The position numbers and the translations under genes were made by a program. Positions 16,629-25,833 of a stretch of 33,465 bases of DNA are shown one piece after another. Origin of the DNA: an uncultured Planctomycetaceae bacterium (GTDB taxonomy: Bacteria; Planctomycetota; Planctomycetia; Planctomycetales; Planctomycetaceae); NCBI GenBank assembly GCA_903861195.1, contig CAIOTJ010000410.1, positions 1 to 33,465 of the forward strand. The letters are read 5' to 3'. The notes under the pieces were generated by a model. That model was not told the origin of the DNA. It made no database searches and was given only the letters and a program-made list of their open reading frames with translations. Numbering within the stretch: position 1 is the stretch's first letter; every line of letters begins with the position of its first letter.

Positions 16629-18074
16629 TCACTCTTCGTCGTCGAAATCGGCCCCGAAATCGACCGGCTCATCCCCGGAGAGAATCACCTCGGGCGAATC
16701 TTCGAATTCATCGGTCGGTTCCTCTCCCGCCGGGCCGCTGCCATTGCGGGACCGGTAGTACACCTTGATCGGCACTTCGGCGAACGGCAACTGGTCGCGG
16801 AAGACCCCCAGCAGGTACCGCCGCCAACTCTTGTCGACCACCTTGGGATCGTTGCACTTCACCACGATGGTGGGGGGCTCGGTCGCCACCTGGGTGGCGT
16901 AATAGATGCGGGCTTCACGGTTGGCCCGCATGGGTGGGTGATTGCGGACCACCGCCTGCCGCACCAGCTGGTTCAGCCGGCTGGTCGAGACCCGCATGCG
17001 GGCCTGCTTGGCGATCGACTGGGCGAGGTTGATCAGCCGCTTCACGCTCATCGGCTCTTTCGCGGTGATGAAGGCGATCGGCGCGAACCCCAGGGTCCCG
17101 AAACAGTGCTGGATATACTGCGTCCATTTCTCGGTGGTCATCTCGGCTTCCTGCCCCAGATCCCACTTGTTGACCACGAAGATGCACGGCTTGTATTCCT
17201 CGGCAATCTCACCCACGAGTTGCTTGTCGACCATTGAAATGGTCTGCGAGGCGTCGAGGAACATCAGCACCACGTCGGCCCGACGGACGCTGCGCAGCGA
17301 GCGGGTCAGGCTGTAGAACTCGATGTCGTTCGCGAGACTCTTTTTCTTGCGGACCCCGGGGGTGTCAATCGCGACGAACCGTTTGTCGTCGAGATCAAAG
17401 CGGATGTCGACGCTGTCGCGGGTGGTGCCCGCCACCTCGCTCACAATCATCCGCTCGGTTTGCGCCAGGGCGTTGATGAAGGTGCTCTTCCCCACGTTCC
17501 GCCGCCCTACGATCGCCAGCTTCAGCTCGGGGTCGGCGCTGATCTTCTCCCCCTCGATGTCCTCGTCCTCGGCCGGAGGAGGCAAAAGATCGAGAATCTT
17601 CATCAGCAGCCGGTCGCGATTCCGCTCGGCGGTCACGCTGGTGGCGACCATCGGGACATCCATCAGGGCGAAGAACTCGGGGGCCATCCCCTCGTACTTC
17701 TCGCTGTCGGCCTTGTTGACGACCAGCAGCACCCTCTTCCCAAGGGGCCGCAGCCGCCGGGCGACTTCATGGTCGAGTGGCACCACCCCCGCCTGGGCAT
17801 CGACGACGAACAGGATCAGGTCGGCCTGCTCGAGCCCCGCCTGGATCTGTCGTTCGATGTCGGCACTCAGATCGTCGCTGTCGACAATGCCGATCCCCCC
17901 GGTGTCGACCAGCTCGAAGTACCGCTCGCCCGCCTGCATGAGGTAGGTCACGCGGTCGCGGGTCACCCCGGCCGTGGGATCCACAATCGAGATCCGCTTC
18001 CGCGCCAGCCAGTTCATGAGTGAACTTTTGCCGACGTTCGGACGACCAACAATCACAACCTGCGGGAGAGACAT
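16629..18074 (-). CDS. der: Ribosome biogenesis GTPase Der (EngA)
   Basis: Der is a double GTPase needed for assembly of the 50S ribosomal subunit. The 481-residue protein has two G domains. In the first, GRPNVGKSS (about residues 10-18), DTGG and NKAD are visible. In the second, GRRNVGKST, DTPGVRKKK and NKWD are visible. A C-terminal KH-like domain follows (PTIVVKCNDPKVVDKSWRRY), ending in an acidic tail with many Glu and Asp residues. The ATG at 18074 opens MSLPQVVIVGRPN; an upstream in-frame TTG at 18092 is less likely. A TACAAT -10 box on the minus strand (18111-18116) lies at a good distance. It is divergent from hpnC with 104 bases between the start codons. Confidence 0.97.
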   Translation of the reverse strand: MSLPQVVIVGRPNVGKSSLMNWLARKRISIVDPTAGVTRDRVTYLMQAGERYFELVDTGGIGIVDSDDLSADIERQIQAGLEQADLILFVVDAQAGVVPLDHEVARRLRPLGKRVLLVVNKADSEKYEGMAPEFFALMDVPMVATSVTAERNRDRLLMKILDLLPPPAEDEDIEGEKISADPELKLAIVGRRNVGKSTFINALAQTERMIVSEVAGTTRDSVDIRFDLDDKRFVAIDTPGVRKKKSLANDIEFYSLTRSLRSVRRADVVLMFLDASQTISMVDKQLVGEIAEEYKPCIFVVNKWDLGQEAEMTTEKWTQYIQHCFGTLGFAPIAFITAKEPMSVKRLINLAQSIAKQARMRVSTSRLNQLVRQAVVRNHPPMRANREARIYYATQVATEPPTIVVKCNDPKVVDKSWRRYLLGVFRDQLPFAEVPIKVYYRSRNGSGPAGEEPTDEFEDSPEVILSGDEPVDFGADFDDEE

Positions 18075-18110
18075 GAACTCACAACCTGTCAAAAATGCGG
18101 CGGAATCGTG

Positions 18111-18141
18111 ATTGTACGCCGACTGGTCTCCGCTTTACAGT
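18111..18141. promoter_or_regulatory. Overlapping divergent promoters of der and hpnC
   Basis: On the plus strand TTGTAC (18112-18117) and TACAGT (18136-18141) are separated by 18 bases and point at hpnC. The same TTGTAC read on the minus strand supplies TACAAT (18111-18116), a 5-of-6 -10 box pointing at der, with only a weak -35 (TGTAAA) 17 bases behind. The two promoters therefore share bases. A very similar layout occurs at 31488-31517. Confidence 0.55.
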
Positions 18142-18178
18142 ACGGGCCCGTCTGGCCCTCCGTTTTGCCAATTCGCCC

Positions 18179-19132
18179 ATGCTGCTCCCTCCCGCCAAAG
18201 AGTTCGAGCTCGAACTGACCCGCTGGGGTCCGAATTCGACCGCAGGCGTCCCCTCGCTGGCCGATTCCAAAGGGTATTGCCGGTTTCTGGCGACCGGGCA
18301 TTACGAAAACTTTCCCGTCGTCTCGCTGCTGCTGCCCCGTTCCCTGCACCAGCATTTCTACAACGTCTACGCCTACTGCCGCTGGAGCGACGATCTGGGG
18401 GATGAAACGGGCGATCCCCAGCGGGCCCTCGCGCTGCTGCAGTGGTGGCGCGGCGAGCTGGACGCCTGCTATGCCGGCCAATCGCGGCATCCGGTCTTTG
18501 TGGCCCTGTCCGAGACCATCCGGGAGTTTGACATCCCGCGGCAGCCCCTGGTCGACCTGATCTCGGCCTTCGAGCAGGACCAGACCGTCCGGGAATACGA
18601 GACCTATCCCCAGCTGCTCGATTACTGCCGCCGGAGTGCCGACCCCGTGGGCCGGCTGGTGCTGGCCCTCTGCCGACGGGCCACCGCCGAAAATTTCATC
18701 TGGTCCGATTCGATCTGCACGGGGCTGCAGTTGGCCAATTTCTGGCAGGATGTGGCCCGCGACTTTGACATCGGCCGTATCTACCTGCCGCGGGAAGATC
18801 GCGAGCGGTTTGGCTACACCCACGACCAGTTCGACCGTCGCGAGACGAACCCGCAGTTTGTGGAACTGGTGCGGTTCGAGGTCGATCGGGCCCGGCAGCT
18901 GCTGGCTCCCTGGAAGGGACCGGGTCAGCCGGAGCTGGCCCAGTTTCCCTTCCGGGTGCAGGTCGACCTGGAGCTGTTTGCCCGGGGGGGCGAGCGGATT
19001 CTGGATCGGATTGCCGCAATTGGATATCGTGTCTGGAACCAGCGACCGACGGTCAACCGCTGGGATGCCGCCGGTTTGCTGGCGACTTGCCTGGGGCATG
19101 CCCTGGTTCGACGCTGGCGGGTGGGGGGCTAA
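18179..19132 (+). CDS. hpnC: Hydroxysqualene synthase HpnC
   Basis: HpnC belongs to the squalene/phytoene synthase superfamily. In the HpnCDE route HpnD makes presqualene diphosphate from two farnesyl diphosphates and HpnC converts it to hydroxysqualene. The 317-residue protein has the first aspartate-rich motif DDLGD at residues 71-75, the substrate segment HYENFPVVSLLLP, and the second motif in FWQDVARDFDIGRIYLP. The start is the ATG at 18179, with no Shine-Dalgarno sequence and about 31 bases from the predicted transcription start. hpnD follows after 147 bases. The HYENFPV segment separates HpnC from HpnD and from phytoene synthases. Confidence 0.9.
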   Translation: MLLPPAKEFELELTRWGPNSTAGVPSLADSKGYCRFLATGHYENFPVVSLLLPRSLHQHFYNVYAYCRWSDDLGDETGDPQRALALLQWWRGELDACYAGQSRHPVFVALSETIREFDIPRQPLVDLISAFEQDQTVREYETYPQLLDYCRRSADPVGRLVLALCRRATAENFIWSDSICTGLQLANFWQDVARDFDIGRIYLPREDRERFGYTHDQFDRRETNPQFVELVRFEVDRARQLLAPWKGPGQPELAQFPFRVQVDLELFARGGERILDRIAAIGYRVWNQRPTVNRWDAAGLLATCLGHALVRRWRVGG

Positions 19133-19279
19133 ACCGTCGACCTGACTCGATTCGAACACGTTGGGCCTCGCACCCGTGGGGCCCGGCGGGACAGCAGAGC
19201 AGGGGGGTGACCTCCCCGGTTTTACCTCCGGCTCCCGAGCCGTCTTCGCCCTTTTCGATCACACCGCCGGGACTGTCGC

Positions 19280-20155
19280 GTGTCGCTTGCCGAGTCGTAT
19301 CAGCGCTGCGAGACCCTGGCCCGCCAGACCGGGAAGAATTTCTTCTATTCCTTCCTGACGCTGCCGCGCGACCGTTTCCAGGCGATGTGCGCGCTGTATG
19401 CGTTCATGCGGGTGACCGATGACCTGGCCGACAGCGACGCACCGGTCGAAGATCGTGCCGCCGCCCTGCGCGCCTGGCGTATGCAGCTGGCCGAGGTCTG
19501 TGCCACGGGAGAGTCGGCTCATCCTCTGCTGCCTGCCGTGGCCGACATGCTGCGGCGGTACCAGGTGCCGGTCAACTATCTCACCGATGTCATCACTGGG
19601 GTCGAGATGGATCTGCACCCGGTGGCGATTGAGACCTTCGCCGACCTCGAACGGTATTGCTACCACGTGGCCGGGGCGGTGGGTCTGGCCTGCATCCATG
19701 TGTGGGGCTTTCATGACGAGCGGGCCATTCCCACCGCGATCGACTGCGGTACCGCCCTGCAGCTGACCAACATTGTGCGGGATGTGCGCGAAGACGCACG
19801 GTCGGGCCGGATCTACCTGCCCGCCGAAGATCTGCGGCAATTTGGGGTTCAGCCGGCCGATCTGCTGGGCACGCGCCCGCCCCCGGCGGTGGTGGAACTG
19901 CTGCGGTTCGAGTCGTCCCGGGCCCGTGACTATTACCGGAGGTTGCAGCCACTGTTCGAGTATGTCGATCCCCCGGGACGCCCCATCCTCGACACGATGG
20001 TCTCCATCTACGGAGGTCTGCTGTCCGAGATCGAACGTCGGCAATACGATGTCTTCACCCGCCGGATCGAATTGGGCAAGGCTCGCAAACTGCTCTCGGT
20101 GGCCCAGTCGCTCGTCCGGCACAAGTGGCGGATGCTCTTCGCGCCGGCCGGTTGA
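19280..20155 (+). CDS. hpnD: Presqualene diphosphate synthase HpnD
   Basis: This is the second squalene/phytoene synthase paralogue, 291 residues. The two aspartate-rich motifs are DDLAD at residues 47-51 and NIVRDVREDARSGRIYLP. The N-terminal segment SFLTLPRDRFQAMCALYAFM is typical of HpnD. It is expected to condense two farnesyl diphosphates to presqualene diphosphate at the membrane surface, feeding HpnC. The start is a GTG, as no in-frame ATG precedes the conserved N-terminus. The FAD-dependent HpnE that would finish squalene is not nearby. Phytoene synthase is the main alternative, but pairing with HpnC argues for HpnD. Confidence 0.9.
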   Translation: MSLAESYQRCETLARQTGKNFFYSFLTLPRDRFQAMCALYAFMRVTDDLADSDAPVEDRAAALRAWRMQLAEVCATGESAHPLLPAVADMLRRYQVPVNYLTDVITGVEMDLHPVAIETFADLERYCYHVAGAVGLACIHVWGFHDERAIPTAIDCGTALQLTNIVRDVREDARSGRIYLPAEDLRQFGVQPADLLGTRPPPAVVELLRFESSRARDYYRRLQPLFEYVDPPGRPILDTMVSIYGGLLSEIERRQYDVFTRRIELGKARKLLSVAQSLVRHKWRMLFAPAG

Positions 20156-20245
20156 CCGAACCCACTCCCAGAGCCGAGTGTCTCGCTTTCCCAGAGGCCC
20201 CACCTGGCTTGGGGGGCGGCCCAAGATCTCAGTTCCCGGAACTCC

Positions 20246-21709
20246 ATGACACAACTTTGCACCAACCAGCAGCGGGCCTTGTCCGAACTGCACGCCGCCC
20301 TCGCCATCAGCCCCATCGCCTGGCTGAACAGCAATCGGGGGGCCGGACGTACCACGGTGCTGCGCCAACTCTGCCACGATCTCCAGGGGGAATTCATCCC
20401 CCTCGCCAATCTCGTGCTGCAGATGCGGTCAGGGAATCCACTGGCGCTGGAGGAGCATTTCGAACGTCTGATCTCCGAAGCGCTGTTTCAATATCCCGCC
20501 GTGGTTGTTGATGACGTCGATCTGCTGCAGGAGGTGGTCGATGGCTGCGGCTCTTACCCCCGCAACAACTGGCTGGCGGCGACCTTGCAGAACTGCTGCG
20601 ACTTCTCGCAGAAAACCGGGCGCCGCATCATTCTGGGAGTCGAACACCCCCCGCACACCATCAGCGCCCGCGGGTACGGCGTGACTCTGGGTGAATTCAC
20701 CGTCGAAGACTACGAGATCGTCGCCCGGGCCATTCTGCCCCTCCCGGTCTGCGATCGCCTCGACTTCTCGTGGATCAAGCGGCACGCCACCCATCTCTCG
20801 GCCCGCGACCTCGCCCAGGCCTGCCGTTGGCTGGCCCGCGACGAATCGCTCTCCACCGAGCAGTTTCTCAACTACCTCACCGAGCACGGCCTGACCAGCA
20901 ACATTCAGCTCTCCAGCGTGCGGCAAGTGTCGCTGGAAGATCTGCAAGGGATGGATGACCTGATCGCCTCCCTCGAGACGCAGGTGGTGCTCCCCCTCGA
21001 GAACGACGCTCTGGCCACCGAGTACGGACTGCGTCCCAAACGGGGAGTGCTGCTGCTGGGACCCCCGGGAACGGGCAAAACCACCATTGGCCGCGCCCTC
21101 GCCCGCCGCCTCAAAAGCCGGTTTTTCCGGATCGACGGCACCTTCATTCCCGGGACTGACAGTTTCTACTGGCAAATCCAACGGGTCTTCCAGCAAGCCC
21201 AGCACAACGCTCCGTCGGTGGTTTTCCTCGACGACTGCGACGCCATGTTTCAGTCGGGCCAGGAGTTGGGGCTGTACCGGTATCTGCTGACCATGCTGGA
21301 TGGACTCGAAAGCGAAGGCTGCCGGGATGTCTGCGTGATCTTCACCGCGATGGAACTGGCCGACCTGCCCCCCGCGCTGCTCCGCTCGGGACGCATCGAA
21401 CTGTGGCTCGAAACCCGCCTGCCCGACGCCCCCGCTCGCCGACGCATCTTCGACCGGCTGCTGCACGGCGTTCCCGCCGACCTGTCCGGGGTCGATCTCA
21501 CAACCCTGGTCGAAGCCACCGACGGCTTCACAGGAGCCGATCTGGATCCCGTCGTCTCCGACGGCAAGAAGCTCTACGTCGCCGACAAGCTGCGGGGCAA
21601 TCCCCTGCGTCCCGTCACCGAGTACTTCGTCGCCGCGGCACACGAGGTCCGGCGGAACAAGTCGCGTTATGCGGTCGCCAAGGCGGCCGCCCTCGACCGG
21701 CCCCGCTGA
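20246..21709 (+). CDS. AAA+ ATPase with degenerate N-terminal and active C-terminal module
   Basis: This 487-residue protein resembles CDC48/FtsH-type AAA+ proteins with two modules. The N-terminal module has a Walker A relic (SNRGAGRTT, arginine at residue 35 where lysine is expected) and a Walker B-like strand VVVDDVDLL. The C-terminal module is canonical: GPPGTGKTT with K278, Walker B FLDDCD (residues 327-332) with Asp330 in place of the usual Glu, and RSGRIELWLETRLPD containing the arginine-finger region. There is no protease, zinc site, signal peptide or membrane segment. It probably remodels a protein partner in the cytoplasm. It lies 90 bases after hpnD on the same strand, but a link to squalene synthesis is unproven. 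Confidence 0.88.
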   Translation: MTQLCTNQQRALSELHAALAISPIAWLNSNRGAGRTTVLRQLCHDLQGEFIPLANLVLQMRSGNPLALEEHFERLISEALFQYPAVVVDDVDLLQEVVDGCGSYPRNNWLAATLQNCCDFSQKTGRRIILGVEHPPHTISARGYGVTLGEFTVEDYEIVARAILPLPVCDRLDFSWIKRHATHLSARDLAQACRWLARDESLSTEQFLNYLTEHGLTSNIQLSSVRQVSLEDLQGMDDLIASLETQVVLPLENDALATEYGLRPKRGVLLLGPPGTGKTTIGRALARRLKSRFFRIDGTFIPGTDSFYWQIQRVFQQAQHNAPSVVFLDDCDAMFQSGQELGLYRYLLTMLDGLESEGCRDVCVIFTAMELADLPPALLRSGRIELWLETRLPDAPARRRIFDRLLHGVPADLSGVDLTTLVEATDGFTGADLDPVVSDGKKLYVADKLRGNPLRPVTEYFVAAAHEVRRNKSRYAVAKAAALDRPR

Positions 21710-21733
21710 GACGGCCGTCACCCGCTTGGCAAT

Positions 21734-21800
21734 CCCCAGTTCGCTGGGGGGGAGACAAAAAGGCAGCGGGGGCCCGCTCCTCAGGAAGCAGACCCCCGCT
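21734..21800. terminator. Two hairpins between convergent genes
   Basis: CCCCAG (21734-21739) pairs with CTGGGG (21744-21749) around a TTCG tetraloop. A larger stem pairs AGCGGGGG (21765-21772) with CCCCCGCT (21793-21800), and its 20-base loop contains an inner TCC/GGA helix. They lie between the stops of the AAA+ gene and the minus-strand Gfo/Idh gene and probably act as a two-way transcription barrier, although no long T-run follows on either strand. Confidence 0.55.
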
Positions 21801-21829
21801 CACTCAATTCACACGCCACGCGACCGGGA

Positions 21830-22972
21830 TCAGCCGACGTTGACCCAGGCTCCGCTGGCGGCGCTCTTCAGCACGGCGTCACAGACCCGCTGGGTTTCCA
21901 GCGCGGTGCGGAAGGTGGGATCGGCCAAGACTCCCTTGCCCAGCCCGTCGATGAAGTCGGCCACCTGGTGCACAAACGAGTGCTCGTAGCCAATCTGCAG
22001 CCCGGGCACCCACCAGTGGTCCATGTAGGGGTGTTCGCCGCCAGCGTCGGTGACGTGAATCGACCGCCACGCCCGCAGCTTCCCTTCGTCCTTGTGGTCG
22101 AAGTACTCGAGCCGGTGCAGGTCATGCAGATCCCACTTGATCGACGCCTTCTCGCCGTTGATCTCGAAGGTGTACAGCGCCTTGTGACCGCGGGCATAGC
22201 GGGTCGACTCGAATGTCGCCAGCGAGCCATTCTGGAAGCGGGCCAGAAACGCACAGGCATCGTCAATCTTGACCTGTTCCTTCTTGCCGGTGGCGGTGTG
22301 GGTCCGCTCCTTGATGAAGGTCTCGGTCATCGCGCTGACAGTGTCGATCTTGCCATTCAGCCAGATCGCCGTGTCGATACAGTGCGCCAGCAGGTCGCCG
22401 GTCACCCCCGAGCCCGCCGCCGCGGCATCCAACCGCCACAGCGCCGTCCCCCCCTGGGGCAGGTCGGTCGAGATCGTCCAGTCCTGCAGAAAGACCGCCC
22501 GGTAGTGGAAGATCCGTCCCAACCGGCCTTCTTCGATCAGCTTCTTGGCCATCGTCACGGCGGGCACGCGGCGGTAGTTGTACCAGACCATGTTCGGCAC
22601 GCCGGCCTTCTCGACCGCCTGGCACATCTCCTCCCCCTCGGCGGTGTCCATCGAGAGGGGCTTCTCGCACAACACCATCTTCCCCGCCTTCGCGGCGGCG
22701 ATGGAGATTTCCTTGTGCAGATTGTTCGGCACACAGATATCGACCGCGTCGATGTCCTTCCGCTCGAGCAGCTTCCGCCAGTCGGTCTCGACCGATTCGT
22801 AGCCCCAGCGGTTCGCGAATTCTTTCGCCTTCGCCTCATCGCGGGCGCACACCGCCTTCAGAACCGGGTGATACGGCAGGTCGAAGAAGTTGTTGACCTT
22901 GCGGTAGCCGTTGGAGTGCGCCCGGCCCATGAAGCCGTAGCCAATCATGCCAATGTTCAATGGTTTCGACAT
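21830..22972 (-). CDS. Gfo/Idh/MocA family dehydrogenase (cytoplasmic)
   Basis: This 380-residue protein has the Rossmann start [18 protein letters not shown], the lysine motif [11 protein letters not shown] and a C-terminal domain containing [20 protein letters not shown]. No signal peptide is visible, unlike the other Gfo/Idh protein at 13587. It is likely to oxidise or reduce a sugar, inositol or glycoside with NAD(P). The ATG at 22972 has a strong AGGGGA 5 bases upstream, so the longer open frame to 23044 is not used. It is the last gene of a minus-strand set with a TIM-barrel isomerase/epimerase and a phosphomannose-isomerase-like cupin, which supports a sugar-conversion role. Confidence 0.93.
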   Translation of the reverse strand: MSKPLNIGMIGYGFMGRAHSNGYRKVNNFFDLPYHPVLKAVCARDEAKAKEFANRWGYESVETDWRKLLERKDIDAVDICVPNNLHKEISIAAAKAGKMVLCEKPLSMDTAEGEEMCQAVEKAGVPNMVWYNYRRVPAVTMAKKLIEEGRLGRIFHYRAVFLQDWTISTDLPQGGTALWRLDAAAAGSGVTGDLLAHCIDTAIWLNGKIDTVSAMTETFIKERTHTATGKKEQVKIDDACAFLARFQNGSLATFESTRYARGHKALYTFEINGEKASIKWDLHDLHRLEYFDHKDEGKLRAWRSIHVTDAGGEHPYMDHWWVPGLQIGYEHSFVHQVADFIDGLGKGVLADPTFRTALETQRVCDAVLKSAASGAWVNVG

Positions 22973-23018
22973 CGTTGTCCCCTGGGGATGAAAAGTCGGG
23001 TGGATTGTGAAGCAGGAA

Positions 23019-23052
23019 CAGGGGCTGGACCACACACAGTCCACAGCCCCTG
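23019..23052 (-). terminator. Strong intergenic hairpin between TIM-barrel and Gfo/Idh genes
   Basis: On the minus strand CAGGGGCTG plus GAC pairs with its complement 23019-23030 / 23039-23052 with a small bulge and an 8-base CA/TG-rich loop, followed by TTCC. It lies in the 100-base gap after the TIM-barrel gene. With a poor T-run it may attenuate rather than end transcription, or protect the 3' end of the upstream message. Confidence 0.5.
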
Positions 23053-23072
23053 CCCAAATCCTTCAGCCACGC

Positions 23073-24128
<1,056 letters not shown>

Positions 24129-24173
24129 GAAGAGAGACCCTGTGTGGAATGCAGGAAAGAGGGGCCAACCGTG

Positions 24174-24191
24174 GCCGGGTGCGCACCCGGC
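24174..24191. repeat. Perfect 18-base palindrome
   Basis: GCCGGGTGCGCACCCGGC reads the same on both strands. It lies in the 168-base gap between the cupin and TIM-barrel genes. It could be a cruciform or terminator stem, or an operator for a dimeric regulator. A second hairpin (GGAGGT/ACCTCC) lies some 30 bases further on the plus strand. Confidence 0.5.
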
Positions 24192-24251
24192 AGTCGCACG
24201 CCCGGAACGGGAGAGGAGGTTGTGGCACCTCCCCCGTCCGGGCGAATTCTC

Positions 24252-24305
24252 CCCGAAAGACTACTTGCGCCCGAAAGACTACTTGCGCCCGAAAGACTAC
24301 TTGCG
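24252..24305. repeat. Three 18-base tandem repeats covering a stop codon
   Basis: The unit CCCGAAAGACTACTTGCG occurs three times without change at 24252-24269, 24270-24287 and 24288-24305. The stop codon of the minus-strand cupin gene (24297-24299) lies in the third copy. As 18 is a multiple of three, each copy contains an in-frame CGC AAG TAG on that strand, so the gene end has been copied twice beyond its stop. Confidence 0.95.
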
Positions 24306-25523
24306 ATAGTCGCCCACCGCGGGAGCGTCGGGCTGCGCGTCGGGGCCGAAATACCGCAGCCCCACCAGCGGCTCGGTGCCGGTGTTCACAATCTCCACCC
24401 CTTCGGCGGCCCGCTTGGCGGTCACGAAGACTTCGTCTTCGGTGATCTCCCAGTGGCGGATCATCACGGGGGTCTGCAGCTCGACGTTGCCGATCTTCCC
24501 GCGTCCCTGCACGGTGATCCAACCGTACGCGCCGCCATCCTTGATCACGCACTTCTTGCCCGGCTGAACCGTCAGCTCCTTGGCGGTGAAGAGCTGCTTG
24601 CCCCCCACCTTGCCGTAGACAATCCAGCGGTCGACCCACCCTTCCTTCTCGGTCTTGGCGACCGGAATCGGGGCCAGGGAGTGGTTGTCTTTGAAGTTCG
24701 GATCGACGTTGCCATCCCAGTCCAGGGCGTCCACCAGATACTTGTTGTTATTGTGCTTCTCTTTCGGGAAGTCTTTGGTCAGCAGCGAGCGGGGCACCGC
24801 CCGTCCCTCGACCATCGACTGGTACATCGCGAACACGTCGCTGCCCCACTGGGGCTCGTAGGTCACCAGGCTTCCCGGGGCATGCAGCACGCAGGGGGGA
24901 ATCAGCCAGCCGGTCCCGGGCTGCAGCCGGTACGCCTTCGAGTAGTTCAGGATCCCATTGTCACCATCGTTCCACCGGTCCAGGCAGTCGATGATGTCCT
25001 GCTTGGTCGTCCCCGGCTCGAGCCCCATGAATGTGTAAGGGAAGTTGTTCCCGATCTGGTTCATCTGCGGGGGGAAGTAGTACGACTCGGGCTTCCCTTC
25101 CTGACCCGTCAGCTTCGCCTGCTTGTCATTCTGGTGCATGTGGTGCGGAATCGGTCCCATGTTGTCGAAGAACTTCGAATACACGGGCCATCGCTCGTAT
25201 TTCTTCCAGATCGACTTGCCGACCAGTTCGTCCTTCAGCTCCGAGACCGCATCCCGCAGAGTGAAGGCCTTCTTGCCTTTGACCACCACGTAGCTCAATC
25301 CCTCGTCTTCGGGAGCCCCTTCGTTCGTCGCCACAGTGGTCGACGCGAACCAGCGTTCGTCGATGCCGCCCCTGTGCGTCCCCAGGAAGTAATAGTCGGC
25401 GGGGTGCAGCTTCAGCCGCCGTCCCGGTTGCAGGAACGAACGGGGAACCCAGGCCGGCGCAAGCCGCAAAATGCCATTGGTCTCAGAGAGTGCATGCGAA
25501 ACGGAAGAAGCCACACTGGCCAT
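24297..25523 (-). CDS. Type I phosphomannose isomerase-like cupin protein
   Basis: This 408-residue protein resembles class I mannose-6-phosphate isomerases. A metal-binding cupin core shows HHMHQNDKQA, GKPESYYF and, further on, LQPGTGWLIPPCVLHAPGS with WGSDVF. The family's zinc ligands (His, Glu, His) match H in HHMHQ, E in GKPES and H in VLHAP. A second cupin-like half follows (GGKQLFTAKELTVQPGKKCV). Isomerisation of a sugar or sugar phosphate is likely; phosphate specificity is unproven. The ATG at 25523 is chosen over a distant TTG at 25676; no good Shine-Dalgarno sequence is seen. It is the first gene of the minus-strand set with TIM-barrel and Gfo/Idh enzymes. Its stop codon lies inside a tandem repeat. 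Confidence 0.82.
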   Translation of the reverse strand: MASVASSVSHALSETNGILRLAPAWVPRSFLQPGRRLKLHPADYYFLGTHRGGIDERWFASTTVATNEGAPEDEGLSYVVVKGKKAFTLRDAVSELKDELVGKSIWKKYERWPVYSKFFDNMGPIPHHMHQNDKQAKLTGQEGKPESYYFPPQMNQIGNNFPYTFMGLEPGTTKQDIIDCLDRWNDGDNGILNYSKAYRLQPGTGWLIPPCVLHAPGSLVTYEPQWGSDVFAMYQSMVEGRAVPRSLLTKDFPKEKHNNNKYLVDALDWDGNVDPNFKDNHSLAPIPVAKTEKEGWVDRWIVYGKVGGKQLFTAKELTVQPGKKCVIKDGGAYGWITVQGRGKIGNVELQTPVMIRHWEITEDEVFVTAKRAAEGVEIVNTGTEPLVGLRYFGPDAQPDAPAVGDYRK

Positions 25524-25833
25524 GTGATCAAACCCGGGGGAGAAACAAGAAATGTCCGCAGTGGCCGTCCCCCCCTCTCGTCTCCCCACTCCGTCCTGCC
25601 ACCGCTCCAAACCACCGCAGTTCTCTCCCCATGACAGGGAACGAATGCGGTGAAAATCGGCAGGTTTGATGGGCAACTGTGGGGGGGCCGGCGCGAACCA
25701 TGTTCATAACGGGCGGGAAGAACTTGTTCAAGGAACCTCCCCGCTCAACCCCCCCCAGAGTGGTCGAATCCCGGCCCCTTTCCCGGTAAACTCGGGGCCT
25801 CTTCACCCCATTCCTCGAACCCCCCGGTCCACC
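25524..25833. other. 310-base divergent gap before argC
   Basis: This gap separates the start codons of the cupin gene (minus) and argC (plus) and must hold both promoters. Toward argC a TAAACT box (25787-25792) with TCGAAT 17 bases upstream is a weak candidate. No clear promoter is seen for the minus strand. No ARG-box-like palindrome or attenuator was recognised. Confidence 0.3.

Noticed and set aside
24252-24305. CRISPR-like array
   Set aside because: The three 18-base units are directly adjacent without spacers, so this is a simple tandem repeat.
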